Of a stretch of 64,000 nt of DNA, positions 19,601 through 29,906 are shown piece after piece (positions within the stretch are counted from its first letter, which is position 1; every line of letters begins with the position of its first letter). The notes under the pieces are model-generated. The model did not search any database. It saw only the letters and a list, made by a program, of their open reading frames with translations, and had not been told where the DNA came from. Both the position numbers and the translations under genes were made by a program. The stretch comes from Emticicia agri (GTDB lineage: Bacteria; Bacteroidota; Bacteroidia; Cytophagales; Spirosomataceae), in NCBI RefSeq assembly GCF_004168285.1, contig NZ_SEWF01000022.1, positions 55,084 through 119,083 on the forward strand, given 5' to 3'.

Positions 19601-22600
19601 AGCGCTGCATTATCGTGTCCTGCTCCCTTTTGACTTGTTGGTCGGCTTAATGGAGAAGTTTCTAAGTCAGTAACTGAAAAAGGGGTACTACTGCTCTTAT
19701 TGCTCTGATACCAGGTAATTGTATTAGATATGGCAGTAGCAATAAATTTACCATTATTATTAATTACAGGATAAGGCAAATATCCAGTAGTTGTTCTTCC
19801 ATAAGAGTCATACTCTATGGCTTGAACGATATCCTGTTGTTCAGGCCCTGCATGAATGGCTATTTTTTGTGCTGGTCTGCCTAAACCGTCTGTATAAGTA
19901 ACAGACTGCACACCGGTAGAGGCAGATTCATCTAAATAAGTAGTTTCAACTACGTAATTTTTTTCATCATTAAATTCGTTGACAAGGCTTGGGTTTTGAA
20001 CACTTATTTTATCACAATCACCGCCCTCACAATCACAACTGGCTGCGCTTACTCTGACCTTAATTTCTTTATAGCAAGTCGCTTTGTTAGAATAATATAC
20101 CCGATATACTTTATCTTCGTAGGGACTAGTACCTATTTTAGTCGGGCGGATATATATCGGTACAGTACTGGCAGTAGTTCTGGTAGAAAGACCGCTTGTA
20201 CCTTTAGGGTCGGTAAACAGAGCTCCTTGGGTTTGCTGGTCTTTCCATTCAAATGTATTAGTATTGCCATCTAAAGCCGTTGCAATTCCTTTAATGGCTG
20301 TTCCTTCGGTTATTTTATAAGGAATGGTTGATGGGTCAGATGAAAGATTTATAGCAGGCGTAGTAGCTAACTCAAATCTCGGACAAGGCGGGTCTAAGGT
20401 AGGCGATGATGGGTCTAAGTACTCGGCAGAAATCAATTGTTTTGTGCCACCGTTTAATTGCCACTCAATTTTAATAAAACTTGCGCTTATGCCTTGCTTA
20501 TGATGGACTTCAAACTGATAGCTTGTTCCGGCATCCAGGTGAATAGATGCTGACGGGACAGGTGTATCGTGGGCATTAGGTTGATCTTGTACCCATACAA
20601 TTCGCTGTAAACCGCTTCCGGTGTTAAGGTAGACTTTTGCGCTATTATCGGCGTATACATGAAAGATATAATCTCCACTTACTGGTGGGCATATACTACC
20701 TTTCATGCGAGCGATAAAATTCTGTGTTGCGGTGTTATGAATTTCAAACATTTTTTCAGCACTTTCAACAGATGGTGCAAAAGCTGAGAGGCTTTTCCCT
20801 TTATTGAATAAATTAGTCAAATAGGTATCATCAAAATTATCAATTTCAGTACCTTCTATATCATCCCATCTATCATAATTGAGTTTTTTCTGCACATTAC
20901 ATATAGAAGCACAAACCACTGATACCTCCTGTACATTGGCATAACAAATATCTGCCGAGCCCTGGTCAATAGGAACACCTGTTACCCTTGAACGTACATA
21001 GACCTTGTAAATACCGTTGAGCAGACTGATAAATTCATTTGAACTTTGCCAGGTAGTATTATTAATGCTGTATTCAACGGTTCGACCTGCGGTATTTCCC
21101 AAAACATTTACCGTAATTTTTCCTAAGTTATTGACGCAACTTGCCTCAGCACCTGCATCTAAATTACAGTTACTGATTAGTAATTTTACCGTGGCTGTAG
21201 CTGTACAGGTCAAGTTATTGGTTAATTCAGAGATGGTTAACTTATAAGTACCTTCTCTTGCAGCTTTTGTAACATTAGTCAATATGGGATCCTGCTTAGT
21301 CGAAGTGAAACTATTTGGCCCTGTCCAGTTAAAGGTAGGCGGAGTAGGGTTATCTCCTATTACTTTTCCGGTAAACTCAACAGTGGCTCCTGCTTTAGCC
21401 GGGTTTGGATTGGCTGTAACTACAAGCTTAGAAACCGGGTTATGTTTTACTGTTACGCGCTCAGTCTCATTCTTGCCTGTACTACAACCGTTGTTTGCTT
21501 TTGCGTAATATGCTCCATCGCCTTCTATACTACTCGGTACTGAAAGAGAGCTATAAAAAACTCCATTACTTGTATTAGTTGTTATACCTGTGGTAATAGC
21601 AGTTGTTCGACCTTCTTTATACCATACAATTTGAGTAGCTATCTTGCTACTTGCTGTTAACATAAGTGTGGCACCTTCGCATACCGTTTGCGTGGTAGTC
21701 GGAGAAATATCTATGCACCTCTCAATCTTAATAGTTTTTGAAGTTTCACAAGTCTGACCGTTTCCTTCATATCTTAAAACGTACTTTTGCCCATTAGCTT
21801 TAACAGCATCCAAGGGCATTGTATAAGAGTTGCCAGTACCTACAACCGCACCATTTAAAAGCCATGTATAATTTGGGTTTTGCGGTAGTTTATCTTCCTC
21901 GCTAGTTAGTAATCTACTTATGAGATCAACACGAACTGCTTCTTCAAAATTAAGAAGATGGTAAGGCGTTCCATCTACTGTATAGAGTGGATGAGCCGCA
22001 TCCTCAAAAGACCAATAATCATGGCAATCTCCTGTATACAATGCAGGATTATTTCGTGCACTCATATATGTAGAAGAAAGAGCTGATGCTATTGCTGCAG
22101 GAGTAACTCCGATTACATTTTCCCATACTCTGATTTCGTCGATAAGACCAACGAAACCTGAGTTAGCAATTCGTCCCGCAGTAGCACTTATATTAGAAGG
22201 ATTAGTATAATTGGACGGCAGATATGGCGTAAATATACTTTGTGTAGCTTTGCCGATAAATACACCATTCAAATATAGTTCTGGTATTCTATTTCTGTAA
22301 AAAATAGCTAAATGATTCCATCCGGCCAATGGTCTGTCATAAGAAATGGACACTCTTCTATCATTTTTTTCAGGAATGGATTCAATAAGAGTCATTCCAT
22401 TAGAGCCTATCGACAATTGTGCAAAGAACGAATTGTCAGGCTGTGCCCAAATATTAAACAAGAATCGGTGTTTTTCACCGCTACCTATAAAACCTACTGT
22501 AATAGGATTATTTTTCTTTACAAAAACCCATGCCTCAAAACCAAAATTATTGCTGTTAATGCTTAACCCTTGATTTAATACGATGGCATTATTACCGTTT

Positions 22601-25600
22601 AACTCGGCGGCACGACCCAACCCACTTGGATTATTTGAACTCGTAGAAGTAGGTCCGGCAAAGAGCGTAGGAGTTATACCCGAACCCTCCATAATAACTC
22701 CGTCAGGAATTACGTTGATGTAAGGTGCTGATCCACAAATTGGTGGTATTTCACAATCACTTTCAAAATAAGTGGTTATGGTACAACCTTTTTGATTAGT
22801 ATCTGTTCCTTCAACTATTTCGCATCTATAAAAACCTCTTTCTAAATTAGTAAACTGAATAATTCCCGCAACGGGGTCATTTGAAGGTGTATTGGGTGGA
22901 ATATCAGGTATCCAATTAACCCAGTCTCCCGTAGGCGTATAGGCACTTGAATTACTGGCATTAAAGTTCGATTTAGAAAGTCTGTATTGGAGAATTTTAT
23001 TCTGAGAATGATCTTTAAAATAAACCCTATAAATTCCCTTTTTGGTAACATCATTACATTTTACTTCATCCTGATCAAATTTTAAAGCACAACACTGTAT
23101 GGAGGCAGGTGTAATACGGAAAGGATCGAGAAATGTATCGCCGTTGCTTCCTCCCGGAGGTAACTTAACCTGAACTTTATATAATATCCCATCTTTATAT
23201 GGCCAAGTCCAATCGAAAGTATTATAAGATGTAATTTGTAGAGGTACATCAGGTAAGTTTGTAAATACGCCAGGCGTAGTTTCTTTTTTGATAACTAGTG
23301 TTGCATTTGGTAACTGAAAATCTTTATTGGCTGAGTCGTATATAAATCCTTTTATATTTTCACAAGAAGTATTTACAATGTTTCCATTATATGAAGGTGT
23401 AACTGGTACATGCACATCTAAATCACTATAATGCGTACATTGAGAATTACTCACTGCCAAGTGATATATACCAGAGGTACCTGACCCGTTTTGAATGCTA
23501 AAAGGTCCAGTATCTTTCCTTGTGCCTCCATTATTAGGCAATGTCCATAAGAATTCACAAGTAGGACATGGTTTGTTTAAATCTGCATATATAGTAATAG
23601 TACCATTTTGCGCAGTTCCGGTAAAATTATACTTAGGGGTTGCTACAAGGTTGCAATCACAGATTTCAACATCTATACTTTTTTTACACCAAATATTATC
23701 TCTTTTTACTTTTAAAGTATATTTACCTTTATTGGCTTCCTGAGCACCATTTGGGAATGTAAATTCTCCGATGGTAGTTATCCTATTATTTTCATCATTC
23801 CCAAAATACCAACCAATTTCGGTGGCAGGTGTACCACTTGATACCCCACCATGTAAAATAAGTGTTTCACCTAAAGAGACGCCACAATCAGTTGCAGTAG
23901 CATTTGACCAGGCGTATACATCATTACCGCATTCGCCAGGGGGACTTATACAAACCTTATTCGAAAAACAAGAATAAAAGTAACTATTGTTAATTTCTAC
24001 CATACATCTTACCTGATAGCATCCTTGCTCTGCGCCTATGGCACTTCCACTTTTATAATACGAGCCATCTCTATACCATTCGAAAGAACCCTGGCCATTC
24101 TGATAAGAACAGGACGATGAGGTAGAAAGTGTAGGTAATTGGTCACCGGGAATAGTTGTACTATTCCCTTCATTAATAGTAGGTGGTGTTGAGATAGCAC
24201 AGCCTCCTATGATAACAGGGTCAGATAATTCAGTATAACAATTATTATCCACATAACATTGTACTTCATATGTGCCATCAGAGTTAACAGTAATTGTTGA
24301 ACCATTATCAAATGATTGATTGGAATTATCTTTATACCATCGTAAAAAGCCGGGAGTGACAGTCCCGTTGCTGCTGGTAGCAAAGCAAGTGCTATTGGTA
24401 CTGAGTACATAATTACTGCCATTAGCTACAGGAGTATTTATCACTGGCTTCGGGTTAGTGCATCCGGCGTTGCTACTATAAAGAGTTAAAATATCTGAAT
24501 AAGCGGAAGTACAGGTACTATTTTCTCTACATAAAACTCTGTAGGAACCTACCCCAACATCACTAAGGGTATTAACAGCTGGATTTCCGGATGTAATACC
24601 TGCTCCCAGATAATTATTATTACTTGCATTATACCATTCAAAACTACCTGGGCAAGTGTAGGTAGTTGAGATGTTAATTTTCTGCCCATTTGAAAGATAA
24701 ATTCCACTGGAAGGTGTATTGATAGTTGGGGCAGCCAAGCTACAACTGCTGACAGTAACTGCAGTTGAAGTATCACTTATACAAGTTCCACTAATACACC
24801 AAACTTTATATGTTTGTCCTGGAGAACCCTGGATGGTATTTGTGGTGGCATTTGTAGACCACTTGGGCGTCCCTATATTACAATTCGTGCTTAGTGGTGT
24901 AGTTTGGCCGGACTGTACCGATGGAGGATTAGCGGGCGAAATAATAGGTTTGTTAGGCTTAGTACAAGAAGGCGGCACAGTCCCTGTAACTTGAATATCC
25001 TTTGATGTATAGCCACTTTCACAATTGCCTAATACACATTTCGCTTTAAAAGAATAGGTGCCAATTATAGTATTTTCGTCAGTTTTAAAATTTACCGTTG
25101 TGGTTTTGCCTTGTTGTTCCCATACAACATCCCCGCTTGGACAGTTAGCTGTCAAGGTAGCTGTTTCCCCTCTTTGTATTATGTCTTTTGATGCAGAAAT
25201 ACTCGGATTTAGAGGAAGGGTTGGACATTCTTCCACTTCTACTTTAAAAGTTTTAGACGGTGCTCCACAGTAGTCACAATTTACTTTATAAATAGTAGTT
25301 TCATTTAATGTTGGCTTAAAAGTAAACCCACTACCTACAATATTTTCTCCTTTTCTCCATACTGCTGAGCAATTTGAACTTAAATTTAATGAGGTATTCT
25401 GTTTAATAGGAGCTGATGGAATACCACTAATAATTGGAAGTTCATTGTTTTTGGCATTTAGTTCAATTGTAGTTTTTGATCCAGGACATGACTCAACTTG
25501 CCAAGTGTACTTTCCTGGTTCTTTATATTTTATTCTGATACTGTTATCTGTTATTTCAATAATTTCTATGGAAGGTACCTCATTAACAGATGTCAGGTTT

Positions 25601-26625
25601 TCTAAAGGGAACTTACATACTTTCCAATTTGATACATTAATGCTAAAACGAATTTCTGTAACGAAGTTTATTTCAACATATTTGCATGCGTAAATGTCGG
25701 GATTACAAATAACAATTTGTGTTTCTGAATTATTTGTAGTCTGATTAATAGCGCTTATTTCAACACTTTCACTTTTCTTTTTAAGTTGAATGATAGATGT
25801 CACATTAAGCCTTACAATAAACAAATCGTTTATAAAAGCGCCTTTATGGCTTCTTAGTAACCTAAAATCAGTATTGGTATAATCCTTATAATATCCTTTA
25901 ATAGTGTATTCCTGTTTTGGATTTTCTCCAGTTACCTTACCCTCCATAAAATCATAATATGTACCTCCAGTTTGCACAAAGCCATTAGAAAAAAGCACTT
26001 TTAAAGTGTATTCATTTGAACCTTCAAATTGAAACATTAATGTAGGACTAACATCTAAAAACTCGGCAGTTATTTTTATTTCAAACTCCTCCCCAATCTC
26101 TACTGAATCTTTGTTGGTGCTCACTCTGAATCGAACCGGGTCAAATTCTATCTTTTTTTCTATATAATCAATTTTATTAAAAGTATGTTTTACTGAATCA
26201 TATCTATAATATTCTTGCTCATTCAGTGGGTTTTCATCTGCATTTTCTATCAATTTTAAATTCAGCAGTTTTTCCCTTATTTTAATTGGCAAAGGTTTTA
26301 TAGGTAAAGGCCTGATAGAATTAATACCTTTACCTATTCTGGCGTCATCAGCCGGATTATTTTTTGAAGCAGAATCAATACTATTAGTCGTTGTGATAAG
26401 ATTGTTTTCATATGTAGCACTATTGGAAGCTACTGAAAAAGATTGCTTGGATTTTATCGGGTTGGAAGAAATTTTAATAGAATTTGGTATTAACAAGTTT
26501 TGGCTAGTTGAAGTTAGTTTTTCTTCAGCGAAAACTTTAATACTTTTCAAAGGTTTTGTAAAGCTTACCAACAGAAAAAAAGCTAATAAAGAACTGAACA
26601 AATGTCTGTGTCTAATGTTTTTCAT
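16645..26625 (-). CDS. Giant RHS polymorphic toxin with caspase-like C-terminal domain
   Basis: 3326 residues. A signal peptide-like head (LFSSLLAFFLLVSF) is followed by cysteine-bearing Ig-like repeats (~330-1090), a LamG-type lectin domain (~1335-1500), a PA14-type domain (~1910-2070; GDYIFHVYADNSAKVYL), DUF6443 (~2210-2370; YTDGLGRPAQK), YD repeats, and the RHS core ending YGVRMYDPSIGRWGVIDPLA and NPLKFIDPDG (to ~3113). The 213-residue tip contains ITSFYYVGHATPG (His3224) and INLVAGCRTA (Cys3264), the His/Cys spacing and strand context of caspase/CHAT-type peptidases. A cytotoxic protease tip is inferred. It precedes a coupled candidate immunity gene. Confidence 0.85.
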   Translation of the reverse strand: MKNIRHRHLFSSLLAFFLLVSFTKPLKSIKVFAEEKLTSTSQNLLIPNSIKISSNPIKSKQSFSVASNSATYENNLITTTNSIDSASKNNPADDARIGKGINSIRPLPIKPLPIKIREKLLNLKLIENADENPLNEQEYYRYDSVKHTFNKIDYIEKKIEFDPVRFRVSTNKDSVEIGEEFEIKITAEFLDVSPTLMFQFEGSNEYTLKVLFSNGFVQTGGTYYDFMEGKVTGENPKQEYTIKGYYKDYTNTDFRLLRSHKGAFINDLFIVRLNVTSIIQLKKKSESVEISAINQTTNNSETQIVICNPDIYACKYVEINFVTEIRFSINVSNWKVCKFPLENLTSVNEVPSIEIIEITDNSIRIKYKEPGKYTWQVESCPGSKTTIELNAKNNELPIISGIPSAPIKQNTSLNLSSNCSAVWRKGENIVGSGFTFKPTLNETTIYKVNCDYCGAPSKTFKVEVEECPTLPLNPSISASKDIIQRGETATLTANCPSGDVVWEQQGKTTTVNFKTDENTIIGTYSFKAKCVLGNCESGYTSKDIQVTGTVPPSCTKPNKPIISPANPPSVQSGQTTPLSTNCNIGTPKWSTNATTNTIQGSPGQTYKVWCISGTCISDTSTAVTVSSCSLAAPTINTPSSGIYLSNGQKINISTTYTCPGSFEWYNASNNNYLGAGITSGNPAVNTLSDVGVGSYRVLCRENSTCTSAYSDILTLYSSNAGCTNPKPVINTPVANGSNYVLSTNSTCFATSSNGTVTPGFLRWYKDNSNQSFDNGSTITVNSDGTYEVQCYVDNNCYTELSDPVIIGGCAISTPPTINEGNSTTIPGDQLPTLSTSSSCSYQNGQGSFEWYRDGSYYKSGSAIGAEQGCYQVRCMVEINNSYFYSCFSNKVCISPPGECGNDVYAWSNATATDCGVSLGETLILHGGVSSGTPATEIGWYFGNDENNRITTIGEFTFPNGAQEANKGKYTLKVKRDNIWCKKSIDVEICDCNLVATPKYNFTGTAQNGTITIYADLNKPCPTCEFLWTLPNNGGTRKDTGPFSIQNGSGTSGIYHLAVSNSQCTHYSDLDVHVPVTPSYNGNIVNTSCENIKGFIYDSANKDFQLPNATLVIKKETTPGVFTNLPDVPLQITSYNTFDWTWPYKDGILYKVQVKLPPGGSNGDTFLDPFRITPASIQCCALKFDQDEVKCNDVTKKGIYRVYFKDHSQNKILQYRLSKSNFNASNSSAYTPTGDWVNWIPDIPPNTPSNDPVAGIIQFTNLERGFYRCEIVEGTDTNQKGCTITTYFESDCEIPPICGSAPYINVIPDGVIMEGSGITPTLFAGPTSTSSNNPSGLGRAAELNGNNAIVLNQGLSINSNNFGFEAWVFVKKNNPITVGFIGSGEKHRFLFNIWAQPDNSFFAQLSIGSNGMTLIESIPEKNDRRVSISYDRPLAGWNHLAIFYRNRIPELYLNGVFIGKATQSIFTPYLPSNYTNPSNISATAGRIANSGFVGLIDEIRVWENVIGVTPAAIASALSSTYMSARNNPALYTGDCHDYWSFEDAAHPLYTVDGTPYHLLNFEEAVRVDLISRLLTSEEDKLPQNPNYTWLLNGAVVGTGNSYTMPLDAVKANGQKYVLRYEGNGQTCETSKTIKIERCIDISPTTTQTVCEGATLMLTASSKIATQIVWYKEGRTTAITTGITTNTSNGVFYSSLSVPSSIEGDGAYYAKANNGCSTGKNETERVTVKHNPVSKLVVTANPNPAKAGATVEFTGKVIGDNPTPPTFNWTGPNSFTSTKQDPILTNVTKAAREGTYKLTISELTNNLTCTATATVKLLISNCNLDAGAEASCVNNLGKITVNVLGNTAGRTVEYSINNTTWQSSNEFISLLNGIYKVYVRSRVTGVPIDQGSADICYANVQEVSVVCASICNVQKKLNYDRWDDIEGTEIDNFDDTYLTNLFNKGKSLSAFAPSVESAEKMFEIHNTATQNFIARMKGSICPPVSGDYIFHVYADNSAKVYLNTGSGLQRIVWVQDQPNAHDTPVPSASIHLDAGTSYQFEVHHKQGISASFIKIEWQLNGGTKQLISAEYLDPSSPTLDPPCPRFELATTPAINLSSDPSTIPYKITEGTAIKGIATALDGNTNTFEWKDQQTQGALFTDPKGTSGLSTRTTASTVPIYIRPTKIGTSPYEDKVYRVYYSNKATCYKEIKVRVSAASCDCEGGDCDKISVQNPSLVNEFNDEKNYVVETTYLDESASTGVQSVTYTDGLGRPAQKIAIHAGPEQQDIVQAIEYDSYGRTTTGYLPYPVINNNGKFIATAISNTITWYQSNKSSSTPFSVTDLETSPLSRPTSQKGAGHDNAALNTITDLTYANNTNEVLMFKVEKVTQTINNVTSVSVKVKKDTNPYQANTLYKTISTESGGGIGESLITNEYKDRDGRVVCKDVGGQKTYYIYNDLGQLVSVIPPESSKGTIPGEFTLFGTDSFLEGIFQYEFNGRGLMARKKVPGAVAVTMTYYDNDLLKTTTDYRNDQPVTLIMSYDGINRMLETKEKKGTIDASVPEKTTKKIFYDSYDAIDAAYRLDEDNTRRPDNTEWKVDRNHVIGVMVGFWEATYDTDGNVADQSLPTTIYYDNKQRVIHTVKKNHKQGTDYFSSALDFSGRALATYQSVDNIGLLVTKTKTGYDYGGRPTAVCQKIDNGNYSENWEPIAHYNYNEIGEMVQKILGCRTQVVDYAYNIRGWLTKINDPANLKVTATKEYDFFGMSLTYTGDGNINGQTYKTAITTAQYNTNGLFTDPYDIYPSELFTYDYKYDKFKRLTRAALKRTENMVLLLGESTSNTNDGITYDDNGNIKSLKRHVKDGSGYTLIDNLGYTYANINKLASISDGNATVNSNPYAKASTYTYYSDGSVKTDAGRGVSTGDNMITYNSAKLVSKIKAGSTTYSYIYTTSGQKLSMTDGAKTYDYIGNAVYLNNTLEFVSNSEGRWLPKEQLKAYKADKSAITTPTAKFGKYEYQLKDHLGNLRASCRCLEKENATASNQAYPTVVIQENHYDPWGLAIEKEVVADKNKLPNFETKDRFTYNGKEMQGNLGYLDYGVRMYDPSIGRWGVIDPLAEKMPVWNPYCYVFNNPLKFIDPDGKEGIVVSGQPGKHDNKTHFLANGLDRAKRALNKRQSDEEKVTWLIYNDNSTKYGHDKKMLASYKEQAKKLGIDVQVVNNSEDITKYVNEKTGGDSRTNDKITSFYYVGHATPGDLEVGYQNSSSDYLEVSDFKSSAFASGAWINLVAGCRTAVDGDKFFEKSVVDQFIEKVDKKSTVNGSDVRVQYDGGVKTDQELLKANNGQIITKKGKL

Positions 26626-26668
26626 GATTATAAATGGTAAAATCAGGGCAGTATAATTTACAGTCTCT

Positions 26669-28693
26669 TTATTTTTTCTCCATCTGTTCTACTTTTAGCT
26701 TTAGTGCTTTTATTTCTTTATTCTGCTCTATCATATATAAAGTCAGTTCTTCTATCTTCTTTAGAAGTAATCGATTCATTTCACCTAAATCTTGACCATC
26801 ACTTTCAATCTCTTTAGCTGAAGGTATTTCAGGCAGATGGCTATTCTTTTTAGTAAATTGCTCAACATCTTCAAGACTCGGGAGTTTGTAATCTGGACTA
26901 AAAACATAGTCTGGCCATACACCACCCACTCGTTTTTTGACTTTTATTTTTTCAGCAATAATATTTCCTCCAACAGCAAGTTTATAATCAGTTGGTATAT
27001 TTGTGGTACCTATTCCTACTTGTCCGTTAGATTTAAACAATGTTTCATACCCATTAGCACTTAATTTTAAATCTCCTACTCCTAAAGTTCTTAATACTAT
27101 ATTGCCATAGTTAGCTATATCAGCCTCACCATTTGTATATTTTGATAGCATAATATAATCCCCTCCTCCTCCTATTCCTCCATTAGAGGAATTACCATCT
27201 AAAGCCAAATAAGTGCGCCCGCCATTTACATTATCATGTGCGAAAATTGCACCTGTACTTGCGCCTCTAAATACTGCACTACCTTGAACAGTAAATTTAT
27301 CAGTGGCCGGAGTAATTCCGACGCCTATATTGCCATTACCATCAATTATCATCCTTGACGTGTTATTTGTGCCAAATTGAAGAGCAGCATTTCTGTAGTT
27401 ATAGATGCTCATTACATCACCAGACGAGCCACTTTCATATCCTATAAGTCCATAATTCGCATTTTCAGCCTTAAATAATGTGTACGGTCTTCCTCCTGTG
27501 CCTATAGTTTCAATAGTTTGAACAGCTGCACCAGTTATTGTATTTAATGTGATATGTAATTTCGTTAAAGGATTATTTGTGCCAATACCTAAATTGCCTG
27601 ATCCGGCAAGTCTCATGCTTTCTCCAGAACCAGCATTAATACTATTTCCAAAAATAATAGGTTTAGAAATATCTGAGGTTGCCAATACTAGACCAGAGTA
27701 AGTTCCATCATATCCTATTTTACTTCTTCCGTCTTGAAACACTATCCCCGCATGCTCTGAACTTATTCCAGCTATGGACCTTATATTCATCGTAGAAATA
27801 CCTGTGGCTCCTCTTAAATCTAAGGTAGAAGTGGGCGTTGTAGTTCCAATCCCTACTTTTCCACCATTGAAAGTAAAATTGGAATTATTAGTTACAAATC
27901 GCATGTGGCCTGTGTTGGCCTGATTTGCCTTAAAATAAATATCAGGTATTGTTCTATCTCTATATATGTCTAAATTATTTGAAGCATCATATCCTATTTT
28001 TAATGATGCTCGATTGTCAGGAGCGTCCCTGGCGTAAATAGCTAAATCTCCTCGGGTGGAATCAGCGGTAGAAAGAGCTGTGCCTAAAACTATATTCATA
28101 TTTTTATCATACTTAACTAAAAGATTGTCATAAGCCTGTACAGCTTCTGGATGAAGAAGAAATAATTCAGAAATACCTAATCGACCATTTGTTCCGCTAG
28201 CTGTATAAAAAGTGAATCGTACTTTATTGGGAATTAAGCCAGTTACTTTCTTTAAATAATCCTGTTTGTTGTAACCTGTTGTATCAACTATAGTTGTCCA
28301 GGTATTGATAGGTACACCTGGGGATGAGTTATTAAAAGTATTAAAAATTTGTATTTTAAATTTAGTTGGCCCCCAAGACCTTGTTGACCATCCAATCCAT
28401 ACACCAGCTTGTGTATGATATGATGTTGTTATATCATGTATAGTTATGGCAATTGAATCGGTAATTCCTGATGATGTAAAAGAAGGAAAAAAGCTACCAT
28501 TAAATAACTCATCTATATTGAGTTTAGACGAATCGGTTCCAGTTCCTGTCTGCTCAACCAGTTTTCTTTTCTGGATATTAAAAAGGAGATTCTTTTCTAA
28601 AGTTGAGATAGTCTTATTTGAAGGATATAAATCTTGAGCTAAAACATTTAAACTACAGAATGTTATAGTTATTAGTAATAAAAATCTTTTCAT
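26669..28693 (-). CDS. Secreted GIGT-repeat, tail-fibre-like surface protein
   Basis: 674 residues with a signal peptide (MKRFLLLITITFCSLNVLAQ). The middle contains repeated VGIGTTTP-type motifs (GKVGIGTTTPTSTLDL, LGIGTNNPLTKL, VGIGTTNIPTDYKL). The end has WPDYVFSPDYKLPSLEDVEQ, HLPEIPSAKEI and LGEMNRLLLKKIEEL, a C-terminal module widespread in Bacteroidota that ends in a coiled coil and is reminiscent of trimeric tail-fibre tips. It is the first gene of the leftward cargo cluster, 43 bp before the giant RHS gene. Possibly an adhesin or surface scaffold; its exact role is unknown. Confidence 0.78.
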   Translation of the reverse strand: MKRFLLLITITFCSLNVLAQDLYPSNKTISTLEKNLLFNIQKRKLVEQTGTGTDSSKLNIDELFNGSFFPSFTSSGITDSIAITIHDITTSYHTQAGVWIGWSTRSWGPTKFKIQIFNTFNNSSPGVPINTWTTIVDTTGYNKQDYLKKVTGLIPNKVRFTFYTASGTNGRLGISELFLLHPEAVQAYDNLLVKYDKNMNIVLGTALSTADSTRGDLAIYARDAPDNRASLKIGYDASNNLDIYRDRTIPDIYFKANQANTGHMRFVTNNSNFTFNGGKVGIGTTTPTSTLDLRGATGISTMNIRSIAGISSEHAGIVFQDGRSKIGYDGTYSGLVLATSDISKPIIFGNSINAGSGESMRLAGSGNLGIGTNNPLTKLHITLNTITGAAVQTIETIGTGGRPYTLFKAENANYGLIGYESGSSGDVMSIYNYRNAALQFGTNNTSRMIIDGNGNIGVGITPATDKFTVQGSAVFRGASTGAIFAHDNVNGGRTYLALDGNSSNGGIGGGGDYIMLSKYTNGEADIANYGNIVLRTLGVGDLKLSANGYETLFKSNGQVGIGTTNIPTDYKLAVGGNIIAEKIKVKKRVGGVWPDYVFSPDYKLPSLEDVEQFTKKNSHLPEIPSAKEIESDGQDLGEMNRLLLKKIEELTLYMIEQNKEIKALKLKVEQMEKK

Positions 28694-29771
28694 TTTACTG
28701 TTCTCTTAGGGTGGTTAATTTCTTCTTGTATTTTTTATCTGAGAAACCTATTCTAAATTTTCCTTTCTTATAGTTAATTCTTCTGCTTTTTTGAGCAATA
28801 ACTGAGTTGCACCTCCTAATTTCTATTTTTTATTTTCTTTTTTTATTCTATAAATTTTTAGATATTGGATGAATATAGTTAGCTCTATATATGTAAATTG
28901 GTTTACCTATATTTGCTTTTATTTTCTGCAATAATCCCCCTTAAGACAACTAATTTTAGCTGACGGATATAGCAATTATATCTAATAATATTACTCTTTC
29001 CGGGTAGTTTCTGGCTCTATAATCTATATACTAAATTCAACGAGAAGTGCTAGTAATCTATCTTTAGACACATACTTATTAGCGGCTAAACAACAAAGAA
29101 AAATGCAAACTCCGTTTTAGAAGGCACTAAACTATCTATACCTAAATTATTGAGTAAAACAACTAAATTGACAATTGTATAAAATAGTTGCATCTATATG
29201 AAATGTACCATTACTAACGAATCTCTGATTTATAGGTGAATTTGTTAGTACGCATTATATTAATTGTATACAAATTCTTTATGCGTTTTTAGCAATGAAA
29301 CGCTTTAAAGAAAGGGTAAAATCTTTCTAAAAGCTTCAAGTCTTTCTATACAATAAAAAATGGCTTTGGTAGTATGATTTTAACTTTTACCATTAAAATT
29401 TAGAATTGCTTTTTGGTTACGCTACTTACTGTTGTCGGAATTTTTACCTTTTATAATAGTATTTATACCGAATAAGGTTTTAATAGATAACTTTTAAACT
29501 GATAGCTCGTAAACTCTTACTCGGTATAAACTTTAATATTAGTCTTTAATTAAACCCAATAATAATAATATAATCTCATTAAACATAAAAAACTTTTTTT
29601 ACGGTACTTTTTCAAAAATAAATATCTATTTACAGGATAACTCCTATCTCAAAACAATTTTTGCTTTTTGACTAAGAATCAACATATTCATTTAACAAGT
29701 GTTTTTAAGTGATTTATATATATATACTTTAAGAGGTTTTTTGACATTATTTCGTAAATCGTTAAAAGGTA
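28694..29771. other. 1.1-kb AT-rich noncoding region of the island
   Basis: No reading frame with family features was seen on either strand. The left end should carry the promoter of the leftward cargo cluster. It contains the inverted repeat at 29462-29530 and a small GCGTTT/AAACGC hairpin near 29282-29303. The right end joins the comM fragment. It may hold decayed genes, a small RNA or replication sequences. Confidence 0.5.
29462..29530. repeat. Inverted repeat in the noncoding region
   Basis: The arms TTTATACCGAATAAG (29462-29476) and CTTACTCGGTATAAA (29516-29530) pair over 15 bp with one mismatch. They enclose a 39-bp AT-rich loop. Possible operator, small RNA stem or replication site. 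Confidence 0.55.
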
Positions 29772-29906
29772 ATGAATCCCTGCGCCTGTGGCTATAATAA
29801 TCATCCAGAAAAACAGTTTACCTGCCTTCCGGGTGCAGTAGGCAAATACTTAAATAAAATATCAGGACCTTTATTAGACATAATTGATTTGCATGAGATT
29901 CCTCAA
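29772..29906 (+). pseudogene. comM: Fragment of ComM/YifB-family Mg-chelatase-like ATPase
   Basis: About 45 codons match the internal zinc-finger-like segment of YifB/ComM: MNPCACGYNNHPEKQFTC, then KYLNKISGPLLD and IDLH. Full-length proteins are about 500 residues and have Walker motifs before this point. Here the preceding codons (KSLKG) are unrelated and the match stops after IDLH, so neither end is present. It is a relic, not a gene. The family acts in natural transformation. Confidence 0.75.
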
